Part shown: one piece after another, positions 1 to 5,235 of the stretch | How the letters are laid out: each line of letters opens with the position of its first letter | How positions within the stretch are numbered: the stretch's first letter is position 1 | Assembly (NCBI GenBank): GCA_017938645.1 | Contig: JAGBBE010000178.1 | Coordinates: forward strand, 1-5,371 | Direction of reading: 5' to 3' | From: Clostridia bacterium | GTDB lineage: Bacteria > Bacillota_A > Clostridia > Christensenellales > Aristaeellaceae | DNA: 5,371 nucleotides | Notes under the pieces: model-generated | Database searches by the model: none | What the model was told of the DNA's origin: nothing | The model's input: only the letters and a program-made list of their open reading frames with translations | Program-made: the position numbers and the translations under genes

Positions 1-44
1 AATGTATGCAGCTTGATGATACTAATAGGTCGATAGCTTGATTT
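1..44 (+). rRNA. 23S ribosomal RNA, 3' end (partial)
   Basis: The window opens inside the last nucleotides of a 23S rRNA gene. The segment ACTAATAGGTCGATAGCTTG at 21-40 matches the conserved 3' end of bacterial 23S rRNA (ACTAATnGGTCGAGGGCTTG in many clostridia). The mature end is placed near 44 by alignment from memory with that pattern and could be off by a few bases. A 5S gene follows on the same strand, which confirms an rRNA operon read left to right. The rest of the gene lies outside the window. Confidence 0.88.
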
Positions 45-150
45 AGTCGATTTGATAAGACCAATAGGAAATGGCAAAGAAGATCTTGAAAGAATAACTC
101 ATATGCGGTTGTCAGGATGCAAGGGAAGCGTCCGATAAAAAAGTTCACCC
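45..150 (+). other. 23S-5S internal transcribed spacer
   Basis: About 105 nt of fairly AT-rich sequence separates the 23S end from the 5S start. I see no tRNA gene and no promoter in it. It would be removed by RNase processing of the primary rRNA transcript. The exact borders depend on the processing sites, which cannot be seen here. Confidence 0.75.
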
Positions 151-269
<119 letters not shown>

Positions 270-276
270 TCCAATT

Positions 277-308
277 CCCGATCAGCTTATCGCTGGTTGG
301 GCTTTTTT
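277..308 (+). terminator. rho-independent terminator of the rRNA operon
   Basis: CCCGATCAGC at 277-286 pairs over its full 10 bp, including G-U pairs, with GCTGGTTGGG at 292-301 around a 5-nt loop. A run of six T (303-308) follows one base later. It begins only eight bases after the 5S gene, so it ends the rRNA transcript. Confidence 0.93.
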
Positions 309-320
309 GTGTTTGGCCGC

Positions 321-540
321 ACGTGCGCGGCTTAACCGCGCCCGCGCTCTCGCACATAAGCATCCAGTGAGCCGCTCCCTCGCGGCAGGGGCCCTTCCCT
401 GCCTTCGGTCGCTGTGGCGTGTTTGAACGGACGTTCACGGCTTCGCCGTGCCCGCCCTGCTGCATATAAGCATCCAGTGAGCCGCTCCCTCACGGCAGGG
501 GCCCTTCCCTGCCTTCGGTCGCTGTGGCGTACACTTTGAT
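321..540. repeat. two tandem copies of a 110-bp GC-rich palindromic unit
   Basis: Positions 321-430 recur at 431-540 with an exact offset of 110 bp. The 3' part is almost perfect: 352-420 and 462-530 differ at only two of 69 positions (355 C/T, 382 G/A). The first ~30 bp are diverged and the last ten are not conserved. Each copy carries GCAGGG/CCCTGC hairpin arms (385-390 with 397-402; 495-500 with 507-512). A second hairpin occupies the variable part: GCGCGG/CCGCGC in copy 1 and CACGGC-TTC-GCCGTG (436-450) in copy 2. Copy 1 also has a GCCGC/GCGGC stem (371-375 with 382-386), weakened in copy 2 by the 492 A. Short open frames across it are not gene-like. This fills most of the gap between the rRNA terminator and the next promoter. 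Confidence 0.85.
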
Positions 541-604
541 TGGTCACGTGAATATGTGATTTGTCGCAGAAAAATATCAAAAGGAAAACAGCGCAGCGTG
601 TGGG

Positions 605-633
605 TTGCTGTTGTATTACTGCTGTGATAGAAT
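605..633 (+). promoter_or_regulatory. promoter of the DHFR-like/TfoX gene pair
   Basis: A -35 box TTGCTG (605-610) is followed after exactly 17 bp by a -10 box TAGAAT (628-633). The -10 is preceded by TGA, giving an extended TGn element. It has one mismatch to TATAAT. Transcription would begin near 640, leaving a ~34-nt leader before the ATG at 674. This is a housekeeping sigma-A type site. Confidence 0.68.
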
Positions 634-673
634 CAAAGCGACATTTGAATTTGGCGAACGGAGAGTGAAGGCT

Positions 674-1198
674 ATGAGCAAAAGAAAAGTGGTTTTATAC
701 ATCGGTATAAGCCTTGATGGATATATTGCAACCAAAGATGATTCATTAGAATGGCTGTTAACCACTCAGGGAAGCGGCGATAACGGTTTTGGAGAATTTT
801 ATGACACGGTAGAAACGATCATTATGGGAAGACGAACCTATGATTGGATTATGGAACAGGAAAATGGTCGATTTCCCTATATTGGAAAAGAATGTTATGT
901 TTATACCACACGGGAAAGTGATGATACAGAGCACGTGAAATTTACTTCTCTAAGTCCGGAAAAACTTATTGCAGGACTTAAAAAGGATGGAAAGAAAATC
1001 TGGATTGTGGGTGGAAGTCAAATCATTGATTTGGTCAGAAAGAAAAACCTTATAGATGAATATATATTGAGTATTGCGCCCGTCATTCTTGGAAATGGAA
1101 TTCCCTTGTTCTGTGAGGGCGAAAGAAAAGACCTTGTTTTTGATAAAGCCAGAACATTTGGTCAGTTTTTGGAGGTTAGCTACCATACAAGCAAATAA
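674..1198 (+). CDS. dihydrofolate reductase family (RibD C-terminal domain) protein
   Basis: This 174-aa cytosolic protein is of the RibD-C/DHFR-like superfamily, whose members are NAD(P)H-dependent reductases. The substrate is not known for stand-alone members such as this. Visible family features are the first strand and loop VVLYIGISLDGYIA (residues 6-19), ETIIMGRRTYDWI (47-59), the glycine-pair nucleotide-binding segment IWIVGGSQII (109-118), and DEYILSIAPVILGNGIPLF (128-146). The length is normal for the family. An upstream in-frame ATG at 605 lies in the -35 box and would add 23 unconserved residues. I chose 674 because GGAGAG (660-665) sits 8 nt ahead. It shares a transcript with the TfoX-like gene 42 bp downstream. 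Codons are AT-rich, unlike the GC-rich genes to the right, which suggests acquisition. It should not be called folA: true DHFR motifs are not evident. Confidence 0.88.
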   Translation: MSKRKVVLYIGISLDGYIATKDDSLEWLLTTQGSGDNGFGEFYDTVETIIMGRRTYDWIMEQENGRFPYIGKECYVYTTRESDDTEHVKFTSLSPEKLIAGLKKDGKKIWIVGGSQIIDLVRKKNLIDEYILSIAPVILGNGIPLFCEGERKDLVFDKARTFGQFLEVSYHTSK

Positions 1199-1240
1199 CA
1201 AATTCTTCAAGATAAAACGTTCGGTTTGATAAGGTGCAAT

Positions 1241-1555
1241 ATGGCTTCAAATAAAGCGTATCTGGATTTTGTGCTGGAACAGCTGTCTGAGTTGGACGAA
1301 ATTGCTTACAGAGCAATGATGGGAGAATATATTCTTTACTACCGTGGGAAAATCGTCGGCGGGATCTATGATAACAGATTGCTTGTAAAGCCAGTTCAAT
1401 CTGCTGTATCTCTTATGAAAAGTCCAACCTATGAATTGCCCTATGAGGGAGCAAAAGAAATGCTGCTGGTAGATCAGGTTGACAGCAAAGAGTTCCTAAC
1501 CAAACTCTTTGACGCAATAGAACACGATCTTCCTGCGCCAAAGAAAAAGAAATAA
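1241..1555 (+). CDS. TfoX/Sxy N-terminal domain family protein
   Basis: This 104-aa protein corresponds to the TfoX N-terminal domain alone. The diagnostic segment is YRAMMGEYILYYRGKIVGG (23-41), followed by IYDNRLLVKP (42-51), equivalent to the MFGxYxLYxxGKxxA...DxRLYLK pattern of the family. The C-terminal helix-hairpin-helix-like TfoX_C domain of full-length Sxy competence regulators is absent, as in many small Bacillota homologues. Whether such single-domain proteins act in competence is unknown. The chain ends in a lysine run, PAPKKKK (98-104). The ATG at 1241 is preferred over an in-frame TTG at 1226 because AAGGTG (1231-1236) lies just upstream of it and the domain starts there. It follows the DHFR-like gene after 42 bp with no terminator between, so the two are probably cotranscribed. 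Codons are AT-rich, like its partner's. Confidence 0.85.
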   Translation: MASNKAYLDFVLEQLSELDEIAYRAMMGEYILYYRGKIVGGIYDNRLLVKPVQSAVSLMKSPTYELPYEGAKEMLLVDQVDSKEFLTKLFDAIEHDLPAPKKKK

Positions 1556-1588
1556 ACCAAACTTGATACAAAAAGACCATGAGTATTT

Positions 1589-1619
1589 TGGATTGTACCT
1601 TTGTGTACTTCCTTGCCAT
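1589..1619 (-). pseudogene. possible 5' remnant of a transposase gene
   Basis: On the minus strand an ATG at 1619 is preceded by AGGAGGT (1633 to 1627) with 7-nt spacing. It opens a frame reading MARKYTKVQ, like the basic N-termini of IS-encoded helix-turn-helix OrfA proteins. The frame then runs out of the element and antisense through the TfoX gene, where it has no protein-like features. Only about ten codons would remain, so the identification is tentative. Confidence 0.25.
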
Positions 1620-1626
1620 ACAAACA

Positions 1627-1671
1627 ACCTCCTGTCGTAGTTCTTATTCTACAACAGGAGGTCTCTTTTTT
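1627..1671 (+). terminator. rho-independent terminator downstream of the TfoX-like gene
   Basis: ACCTCCTGT (1627-1635) pairs perfectly with ACAGGAGGT (1654-1662). Inside it GTAG (1637-1640) pairs with CTAC (1649-1652) beyond one C-A mismatch, leaving an 8-nt loop. The right arm is followed by CTC and six T (1666-1671). It sits 71 bp after the TfoX stop codon. The same hairpin, read on the minus strand, buries a Shine-Dalgarno of the IS fragment, so it was probably borrowed from that element. Confidence 0.8.
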
Positions 1672-1811
1672 CATTTGTCCATTTTCTTGGGTACAGTCCA
1701 ATCAGGAGGAACGCTGTTTCTTTGGATACAAATCGATCACATAAGCGAGCCGGGAGGCCTTCTGCCGACCGGCGGTCAAAGAACGCAAAGCCAAACACCG
1801 TCCGCCAAGCC

Positions 1812-1858
1812 CCGCGAAGCGGTGCACGGGTCAAGGGCGAAGCCCTTGTAACGGGCAC
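1812..1858. repeat. GAA/TTC-loop hairpin cluster at the 3' end of the minus-strand operon
   Basis: Two hairpins with the same triloop lie close together: CCGC-GAA-GCGG, starting at 1812, and CAAGGGC-GAA-GCCCTTG (1832-1848, 7 bp perfect). GTGC (1822-1825) can further pair with GCAC (1855-1858) to enclose the second one. They begin just past the stop codon of the 1865-2857 gene but have no T-run on the minus strand, so they may be an mRNA 3' end stabiliser or a palindromic repeat rather than a simple terminator. The rest of 1702-1864 shows no gene. Confidence 0.5.
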
Positions 1859-1864
1859 TGCTCG

Positions 1865-2857
1865 TCAGATGAAGGGGCGGCGGTCGAGGACGTTTTTCAG
1901 GGGGACGTCGGTGAGAATCTGGCCGGGAAGGGCAAGCTGAAGCTCAGCGGCGGCGCAGACCGCACCAAAGAGCATGTGTAGGTCGTTGAACATGTCGTGG
2001 GAGGTCTCGTCAAGAGACATAAGCCACGGCAGAAAGTCGTGCGCCATGTCGGAAAGCAGGGCTTTGACTTCTGAAAAGCGGTGCGGGGTCTGACGCGAGG
2101 CGCGGTTCATGGCAAAGATCCAGTCGATTTCCATGAAGCCCACTTCGCGGCTGAAAACCGGGCTGAGATCGCGGTTTTCGTAGAGGGAAATGCAGCTGTC
2201 GATGATCTTTTCGGGATATGGGAAGGGCCGGTGCGCATGAACGTGGTTGAATAGATAGTGGAACCATCCGTAAAGCTGATGCGCAAGCGGAGCCGTTCCC
2301 CGACGGCCGCGTAAGCCAAGGCCGGTTTCCGGGTCGGCGTTTTCCTTGAGCCAGGTGAAGTACGCGTCCTGCCACGCAGGATCGCACATGCGGGTGATGA
2401 TCAGCGAGGCAAACAATCCCGCGCCCTGATGCGACTGCGGCCAGGGGTTGTGGTCCCAGTTGAGGGATGAAAGCATCGCGCGCAGCTGGTCGTGGCCGAG
2501 GTATTGCTTCAGGTCGTGAAGCGGATAGAGCGGCTGCGCGTCAAACAGCTCCAGCGCCGCCACGCAGTGCGCGGTGGTGTGAATGGTATGATGCGTCTTT
2601 TCGGTGAAAAGGCCGGTTTGAGGATTCTGCATGTCCTGCAGGGCTCTGACCCAGTGAGCGCGGGCTTCGGGATCGCGCGGAAAATGCCCGATGGAATAGA
2701 GAATGTTCGCCGCGTCCGCACATCCGTATTCGTTCGCGCCCAGCTCGCGGTCGCCTATCTCGTTCTGCCAAAGCCAGCGGCAGTAGACGCCTTCGCTCAG
2801 CCGGTGGGATTCCACGGTGCGAAGAACTTTTTCCACAAAGGGATTGAGTTGAATCAT
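1865..2857 (-). CDS. hypothetical protein, possible alpha/alpha-toroid (prenyltransferase/terpenoid-cyclase-like) fold
   Basis: I cannot assign a function to this 330-aa protein. It has no signal peptide or membrane segment, so it is probably cytosolic, and it looks mostly alpha-helical. Two similar loop-helix segments, ALQDMQNPQTGLFTE (72-86) and WLKENADPETGLGL (169-182), recall the repeats of alpha/alpha-toroid proteins (prenyltransferase, squalene-cyclase and some glycosidase folds). Other notable segments are NEYGCADAANILYSIGHFP (42-60), a histidine cluster HHTIHTTAH (89-97), WDHNPWPQSHQGAGLF (134-149) and MEIDWIFAMNRAS (242-254). The start is secure: AAGGAGG (2872-2866) precedes the ATG by 8 nt. 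It follows ddh on the same strand with a 31-bp gap, so the two are very likely one operon. A catalytic role using the histidine and acidic residues is conceivable but unproven. Confidence 0.82.
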   Translation of the reverse strand: MIQLNPFVEKVLRTVESHRLSEGVYCRWLWQNEIGDRELGANEYGCADAANILYSIGHFPRDPEARAHWVRALQDMQNPQTGLFTEKTHHTIHTTAHCVAALELFDAQPLYPLHDLKQYLGHDQLRAMLSSLNWDHNPWPQSHQGAGLFASLIITRMCDPAWQDAYFTWLKENADPETGLGLRGRRGTAPLAHQLYGWFHYLFNHVHAHRPFPYPEKIIDSCISLYENRDLSPVFSREVGFMEIDWIFAMNRASRQTPHRFSEVKALLSDMAHDFLPWLMSLDETSHDMFNDLHMLFGAVCAAAELQLALPGQILTDVPLKNVLDRRPFI

Positions 2858-2888
2858 CGCTCGGCCCTCCTTCTTTGGTGCGATGGAA

Positions 2889-3881
2889 TCAGAGCAGCAT
2901 GCGCCTCAGCTCCGCGCCGCTCTTCATGCTCAGCCATGCCGGAGGCACGTCGAAGATCGTCTTCGCGCCGAGCATTCCTGCGTCGTTCATGCGCTTGACC
3001 GCACGCGCGCAGCAGACCAGCACGCTGGAGGTGAACTCCGGATTGGAACCCAGCTTCAGGGAAAACTCCATCATCTGACGGGTTTCGGCCTCCGCGCCGG
3101 TCACGCCGGAACGCATCACAATGCCGCCGTGAGGCATGCCGCAGTGGTTGGTCTTCAGCTCCTCCTCGGAAATGAAGTGCACCGTGGTGTCGTAGTCGGC
3201 AAAATAGTTGGGCATGGTCTTGATTTCGTTTTCGATGCGGTCGAGGTCGGCATTCTCTTCGGCCACCACATAGCACACGCGCGTATGCTTCTCGCGCGTG
3301 GTAAGCTCGGGATTCTCGCCGCTGCGCACGCGCATGAGCGCTTCCGGCACGGGCACGGTGTACTGCTTGGCGTCCTTCACGCCTTCAATGCGGCGGATGG
3401 CGTCGGAATGTCCCTGACTCACGCCCTTGCCCCAGAAGGTGTAGTCGGCGCCGTCAGGCAGCACGCAGCTGCCAATCAGCCTCATCAGGCTGAACAGGCC
3501 CGGGTCCCATCCGGCGGAAATCAGCGCGGTGGTGCCGCCTTCGCGCGCGGCGGTGTCGCAGCGGGCATAATGCTCGGGAATGTTGGCGTGCGTGTCGAAG
3601 CTGTCCACAATGTTGAACATCCGCGCGCACTCGGGGCTCTGCACAGGCAGATCGGAGGCGCTGCCGCCGCAGAGAATCAGGACATCGATGTCGTTTTTGA
3701 ACTCGGGAAGCCTGTCCACGTGGTAAACGGGCACCTCAGGCGTGAGGGTGCGGAGGGTTTCGGGGCTTCGGCGGGTAAAAAAAGCCTTCAGCTCCATATC
3801 GGGGTTCTGACGCAGAGCCAGCTCCACGCCGCGGCCAAGGTTGCCGTAGCCCATAATGCCAATGCGAATGGTTTCGTTCAT
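2889..3881 (-). CDS. ddh: meso-diaminopimelate D-dehydrogenase
   Basis: This NADPH-dependent enzyme (EC 1.4.1.16) reductively aminates tetrahydrodipicolinate directly to meso-2,6-diaminopimelate. It bypasses the multi-step succinylase or acetylase routes and feeds peptidoglycan and lysine synthesis in the cytosol. The 330-aa sequence aligns well with remembered Corynebacterium glutamicum Ddh (320 aa). Features are the Rossmann motif GYGNLGRG (11-18), LCGGSASDLP (70-79), VDSFDTHANIP (92-102), ISAGWDPGLFS (121-131), FWGKGVSQGHSDA (149-161), RIENEIKTMPNYFADY (215-230), GMPHGG (248-253) and LGSNPEF (277-283). The last ones hold substrate-binding residues. An ATG at 3887 also fits, but GAGGAG lies too close to it. 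The ATG at 3881 has proper 7-nt spacing. It is the first gene of an operon with the downstream unknown protein and is divergent from the serine hydrolase. Confidence 0.96.
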   Translation of the reverse strand: MNETIRIGIMGYGNLGRGVELALRQNPDMELKAFFTRRSPETLRTLTPEVPVYHVDRLPEFKNDIDVLILCGGSASDLPVQSPECARMFNIVDSFDTHANIPEHYARCDTAAREGGTTALISAGWDPGLFSLMRLIGSCVLPDGADYTFWGKGVSQGHSDAIRRIEGVKDAKQYTVPVPEALMRVRSGENPELTTREKHTRVCYVVAEENADLDRIENEIKTMPNYFADYDTTVHFISEEELKTNHCGMPHGGIVMRSGVTGAEAETRQMMEFSLKLGSNPEFTSSVLVCCARAVKRMNDAGMLGAKTIFDVPPAWLSMKSGAELRRMLL

Positions 3882-3918
3882 AATCATTCTCCTCGATCAA
3901 AGGGTTTTGACGTCCCTT

Positions 3919-3947
3919 ATTATATGGCAAAAGTACCGGGGATAAAA
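3919..3947 (-). promoter_or_regulatory. ddh promoter (candidate)
   Basis: On the minus strand a perfect -10 TATAAT lies at 3924-3919, about 37 bp before the ddh ATG. At 17-bp spacing the -35 position reads TTTTAT, a poor match to TTGACA, which may mean an activator-dependent or weak promoter. Start and spacing are inferred. Confidence 0.5.
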
Positions 3948-3954
3948 GTTTTTT

Positions 3955-3983
3955 TTGCAGAACATTGCCGCGCGTGCTACAAT
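3955..3983 (+). promoter_or_regulatory. promoter of the serine hydrolase gene
   Basis: The -35 box TTGCAG (3955-3960) and the -10 box TACAAT (3978-3983) are 17 bp apart. TGC directly precedes the -10, giving an extended TGn element. The start would fall near 3990, inside a small inverted repeat (GGACG-AAGAA-CGTCC, 3984-3998). It faces away from the ddh promoter. Confidence 0.72.
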
Positions 3984-4014
3984 GGACGAAGAACGTCCGA
4001 AAGGAAGATGAAAA

Positions 4015-5049
4015 ATGAAGGACATGCTCTCCGTAATCCGTGATGTGACCGAACGGTACCGCGCGGCAGGCTATTTTCCATCAGCCAGCGTGCGCGTGTT
4101 TGACCGCGGCGGCGAGCTGGCTGCGTACTGCACCGAAGGCGTCAGCGAAACCAGCCTGTTTGACGTGGCCTCGCTAACCAAAATTGCAACATCTACGAGG
4201 ATTCTTCTGTGGATTGACGAAGGCAGGCTTTCTCTGGATGATACGCTCGACCGTCTCTTTGAGGAAATTGCGCAGGATGAATACCTGCGCCGCCGTCTGC
4301 AAGGCGTAACCCTGCGCCAGCTGCTCACGCATACGGCCACCATCACCCCGTGGTTTCCCTTTTACAGCCGGAGGGGCGAGGATTTCTGGGACGTGTTCCG
4401 CTACGCTCTCGAGCACACCGAACCCGTCAAAGGCATGGAATACTCCGACCTCAACTTCATGCTGCTGGGCAAACTATGCGAAAAGCTCAGCGGTCTGACG
4501 CTGGAAAAATGCCTTGAGGAAAAGCTCGTCAGGCCGCTCGGCCTCGGACGGATGATGTACCGTCCGTCCCTGGAGGAGGACATCATCCCCTCGAGCTTCG
4601 ACAACCTTATCGAAATGGACATGTGCCGCGAGAGAAACATTGCCGTGGACGGCTGGCGCGCGCTGCACACGCCGGTGCGCGGCACAGTCAACGATGGCAA
4701 CGCGCACTATTTCTTCGGCGACGTCGCCGGACACGCGGGCATCTTTGCCGACACCGGGGCCTATGCAAGGCTTTGCCGATTTTACATGAACAGCGACAGC
4801 GGGTTATTCCGTCTTGCGCAGCAGGAGCAGCCCGGCGCGCCCACGCGCGGACTGGGGCTGCAGACCGGCGTGTCCTATCCGCACGGCTGCGGACACACCG
4901 GGTTTACTGGGACGAGCATTTATTTTTCCACAGAATGCAACATTGGCGTAGTTGCGTTTACCAACCGTCTGTATTTTGATTACAAGAATACCAACCTCAC
5001 CGGAGACTTCCGCCGGGCGCTGCACGAGGCGGTTTTTGCGGCGAGGTGA
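4015..5049 (+). CDS. serine hydrolase, beta-lactamase/penicillin-binding-protein family (class C-like)
   Basis: This 344-aa protein has the serine beta-lactamase/D,D-peptidase fold. The catalytic SxxK is S53-L-T-K56 in DVASLTKIAT. The second motif is Y143-S-D in GMEYSDLNFMLLGKLCE, where the tyrosine acts as the general base. The third is H294-T-G in GHTGFTGTS. Other family landmarks are LRQLLTHTA (100-108), LVRPLGLGRM (171-180) and VNDGNAHYFFGDVAGHAGIFADTGAYARL (225-253). The family includes D-amino-acid peptidases, esterases such as EstB, and PBP4*-like proteins, so the substrate cannot be given. No signal peptide or membrane anchor is visible, so it is probably cytosolic, which argues against a true beta-lactamase or cell-surface PBP. 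The start at 4015 has AAGGAAG (4001-4007) 7 nt ahead. It is divergent from ddh, which hints at a cell-wall or D-amino-acid link, but this is inference. Confidence 0.9.
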   Translation: MKDMLSVIRDVTERYRAAGYFPSASVRVFDRGGELAAYCTEGVSETSLFDVASLTKIATSTRILLWIDEGRLSLDDTLDRLFEEIAQDEYLRRRLQGVTLRQLLTHTATITPWFPFYSRRGEDFWDVFRYALEHTEPVKGMEYSDLNFMLLGKLCEKLSGLTLEKCLEEKLVRPLGLGRMMYRPSLEEDIIPSSFDNLIEMDMCRERNIAVDGWRALHTPVRGTVNDGNAHYFFGDVAGHAGIFADTGAYARLCRFYMNSDSGLFRLAQQEQPGAPTRGLGLQTGVSYPHGCGHTGFTGTSIYFSTECNIGVVAFTNRLYFDYKNTNLTGDFRRALHEAVFAAR

Positions 5050-5081
5050 GAGAGCGGGGACCCCCTCTTGCTCCCTTTTTT
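5050..5081 (+). terminator. possible weak terminator after the serine hydrolase gene
   Basis: Directly after the stop codon, GAGCGGGG/CCCC...GCTC sequences can form an imperfect stem with a bulge, ending just before CCC and six T (5076-5081). Position and T-run fit a terminator, but the stem is poor. Confidence 0.32.
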
Positions 5082-5150
5082 GGGATTGGGTGCTCAGGTT
5101 GTTGAGCGCAACTCCGTTACGCGCGTTGTTCTCTGCCCGCTCCGCTAGGG

Positions 5151-5235
5151 CCAGAGGGTCAGGGGGGATTTCGATTTCCCCCCTTCGACCCTATGGACAC
5201 CCATATCCCCCTTAACACGACCGGGGACACCCCGG
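5151..5235. repeat. strong GC-rich hairpins in the 5050-5371 non-coding region
   Basis: AGGGGGGA (5161-5168) pairs perfectly with TCCCCCCT (5177-5184) around an 8-nt loop. Outside it AGGGTC (5155-5160) pairs with GACCCT (5187-5192) past a 2-nt bulge, and CCA (5151-5153) with TGG (5194-5196) past a G-A mismatch. A second hairpin, CCGGGG-ACA-CCCCGG, lies at 5221-5235. Neither is followed by a T-run on either strand, so they look like structured RNA or palindromic repeats. In the remaining 5236-5371 I see no convincing gene. An ATG at 5368 lacks a ribosome binding site and is cut by the window edge. Confidence 0.6.

Larger units (their letters stand above)
1589..1700 (-). mobile_element. IS-derived terminal fragment or MITE-like element (about 112 bp)
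   Basis: The element is bounded by imperfect inverted repeats: TGGATTGTACC (1589-1599) and, on the minus strand, TGGACTGTACC read from 1700, with 10 of 11 bases matching. The minus-strand end continues as TGTACCCAAGAAAATGGACA, which resembles IS3-family ends (TGxACTGxCCCCxAAAxxTGGACA type, recalled rather than searched). Inside is a hairpin holding a perfect Shine-Dalgarno, followed by an ATG that opens a short basic peptide like the start of a transposase OrfA. No target-site duplication is seen. It could be a decayed IS end or a small non-autonomous element. Confidence is moderate because no database comparison was possible. Confidence 0.45.

Noticed and set aside
321..540. CRISPR array
   Set aside because: There are only two units, the 110-bp repeat is far longer than CRISPR repeats, no distinct spacers are present, and no cas genes lie nearby.
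544..551. TCACGTGA palindrome upstream of the DHFR-like promoter as an operator
   Set aside because: It is an 8-bp palindrome on its own, over 50 bp from the -35 box. Nothing else supports a binding site.
2010..2387. Minus-strand open frames in other frames inside the 330-aa protein gene
   Set aside because: They are frame shadows. The main frame has a strong ribosome binding site and coherent helical segments.
2492..2998. + strand open frame antisense to the 330-aa protein gene and the end of ddh
   Set aside because: It is a composition shadow of GC-rich genes, with no plausible start signal and low-complexity R/S-rich ends.
2883..4043. Long + strand open frame of 386 codons antisense to ddh
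   Set aside because: It lies over the unmistakable ddh gene. Its translation is rich in H, A, G, R and V as expected from the complement of GC-rich codons, and it has no family motif or ribosome binding site.
4623..4979. + strand open frame inside the serine hydrolase gene
   Set aside because: It is the +1 shadow of a gene with intact catalytic motifs. It is arginine/histidine-rich and has no start signal.
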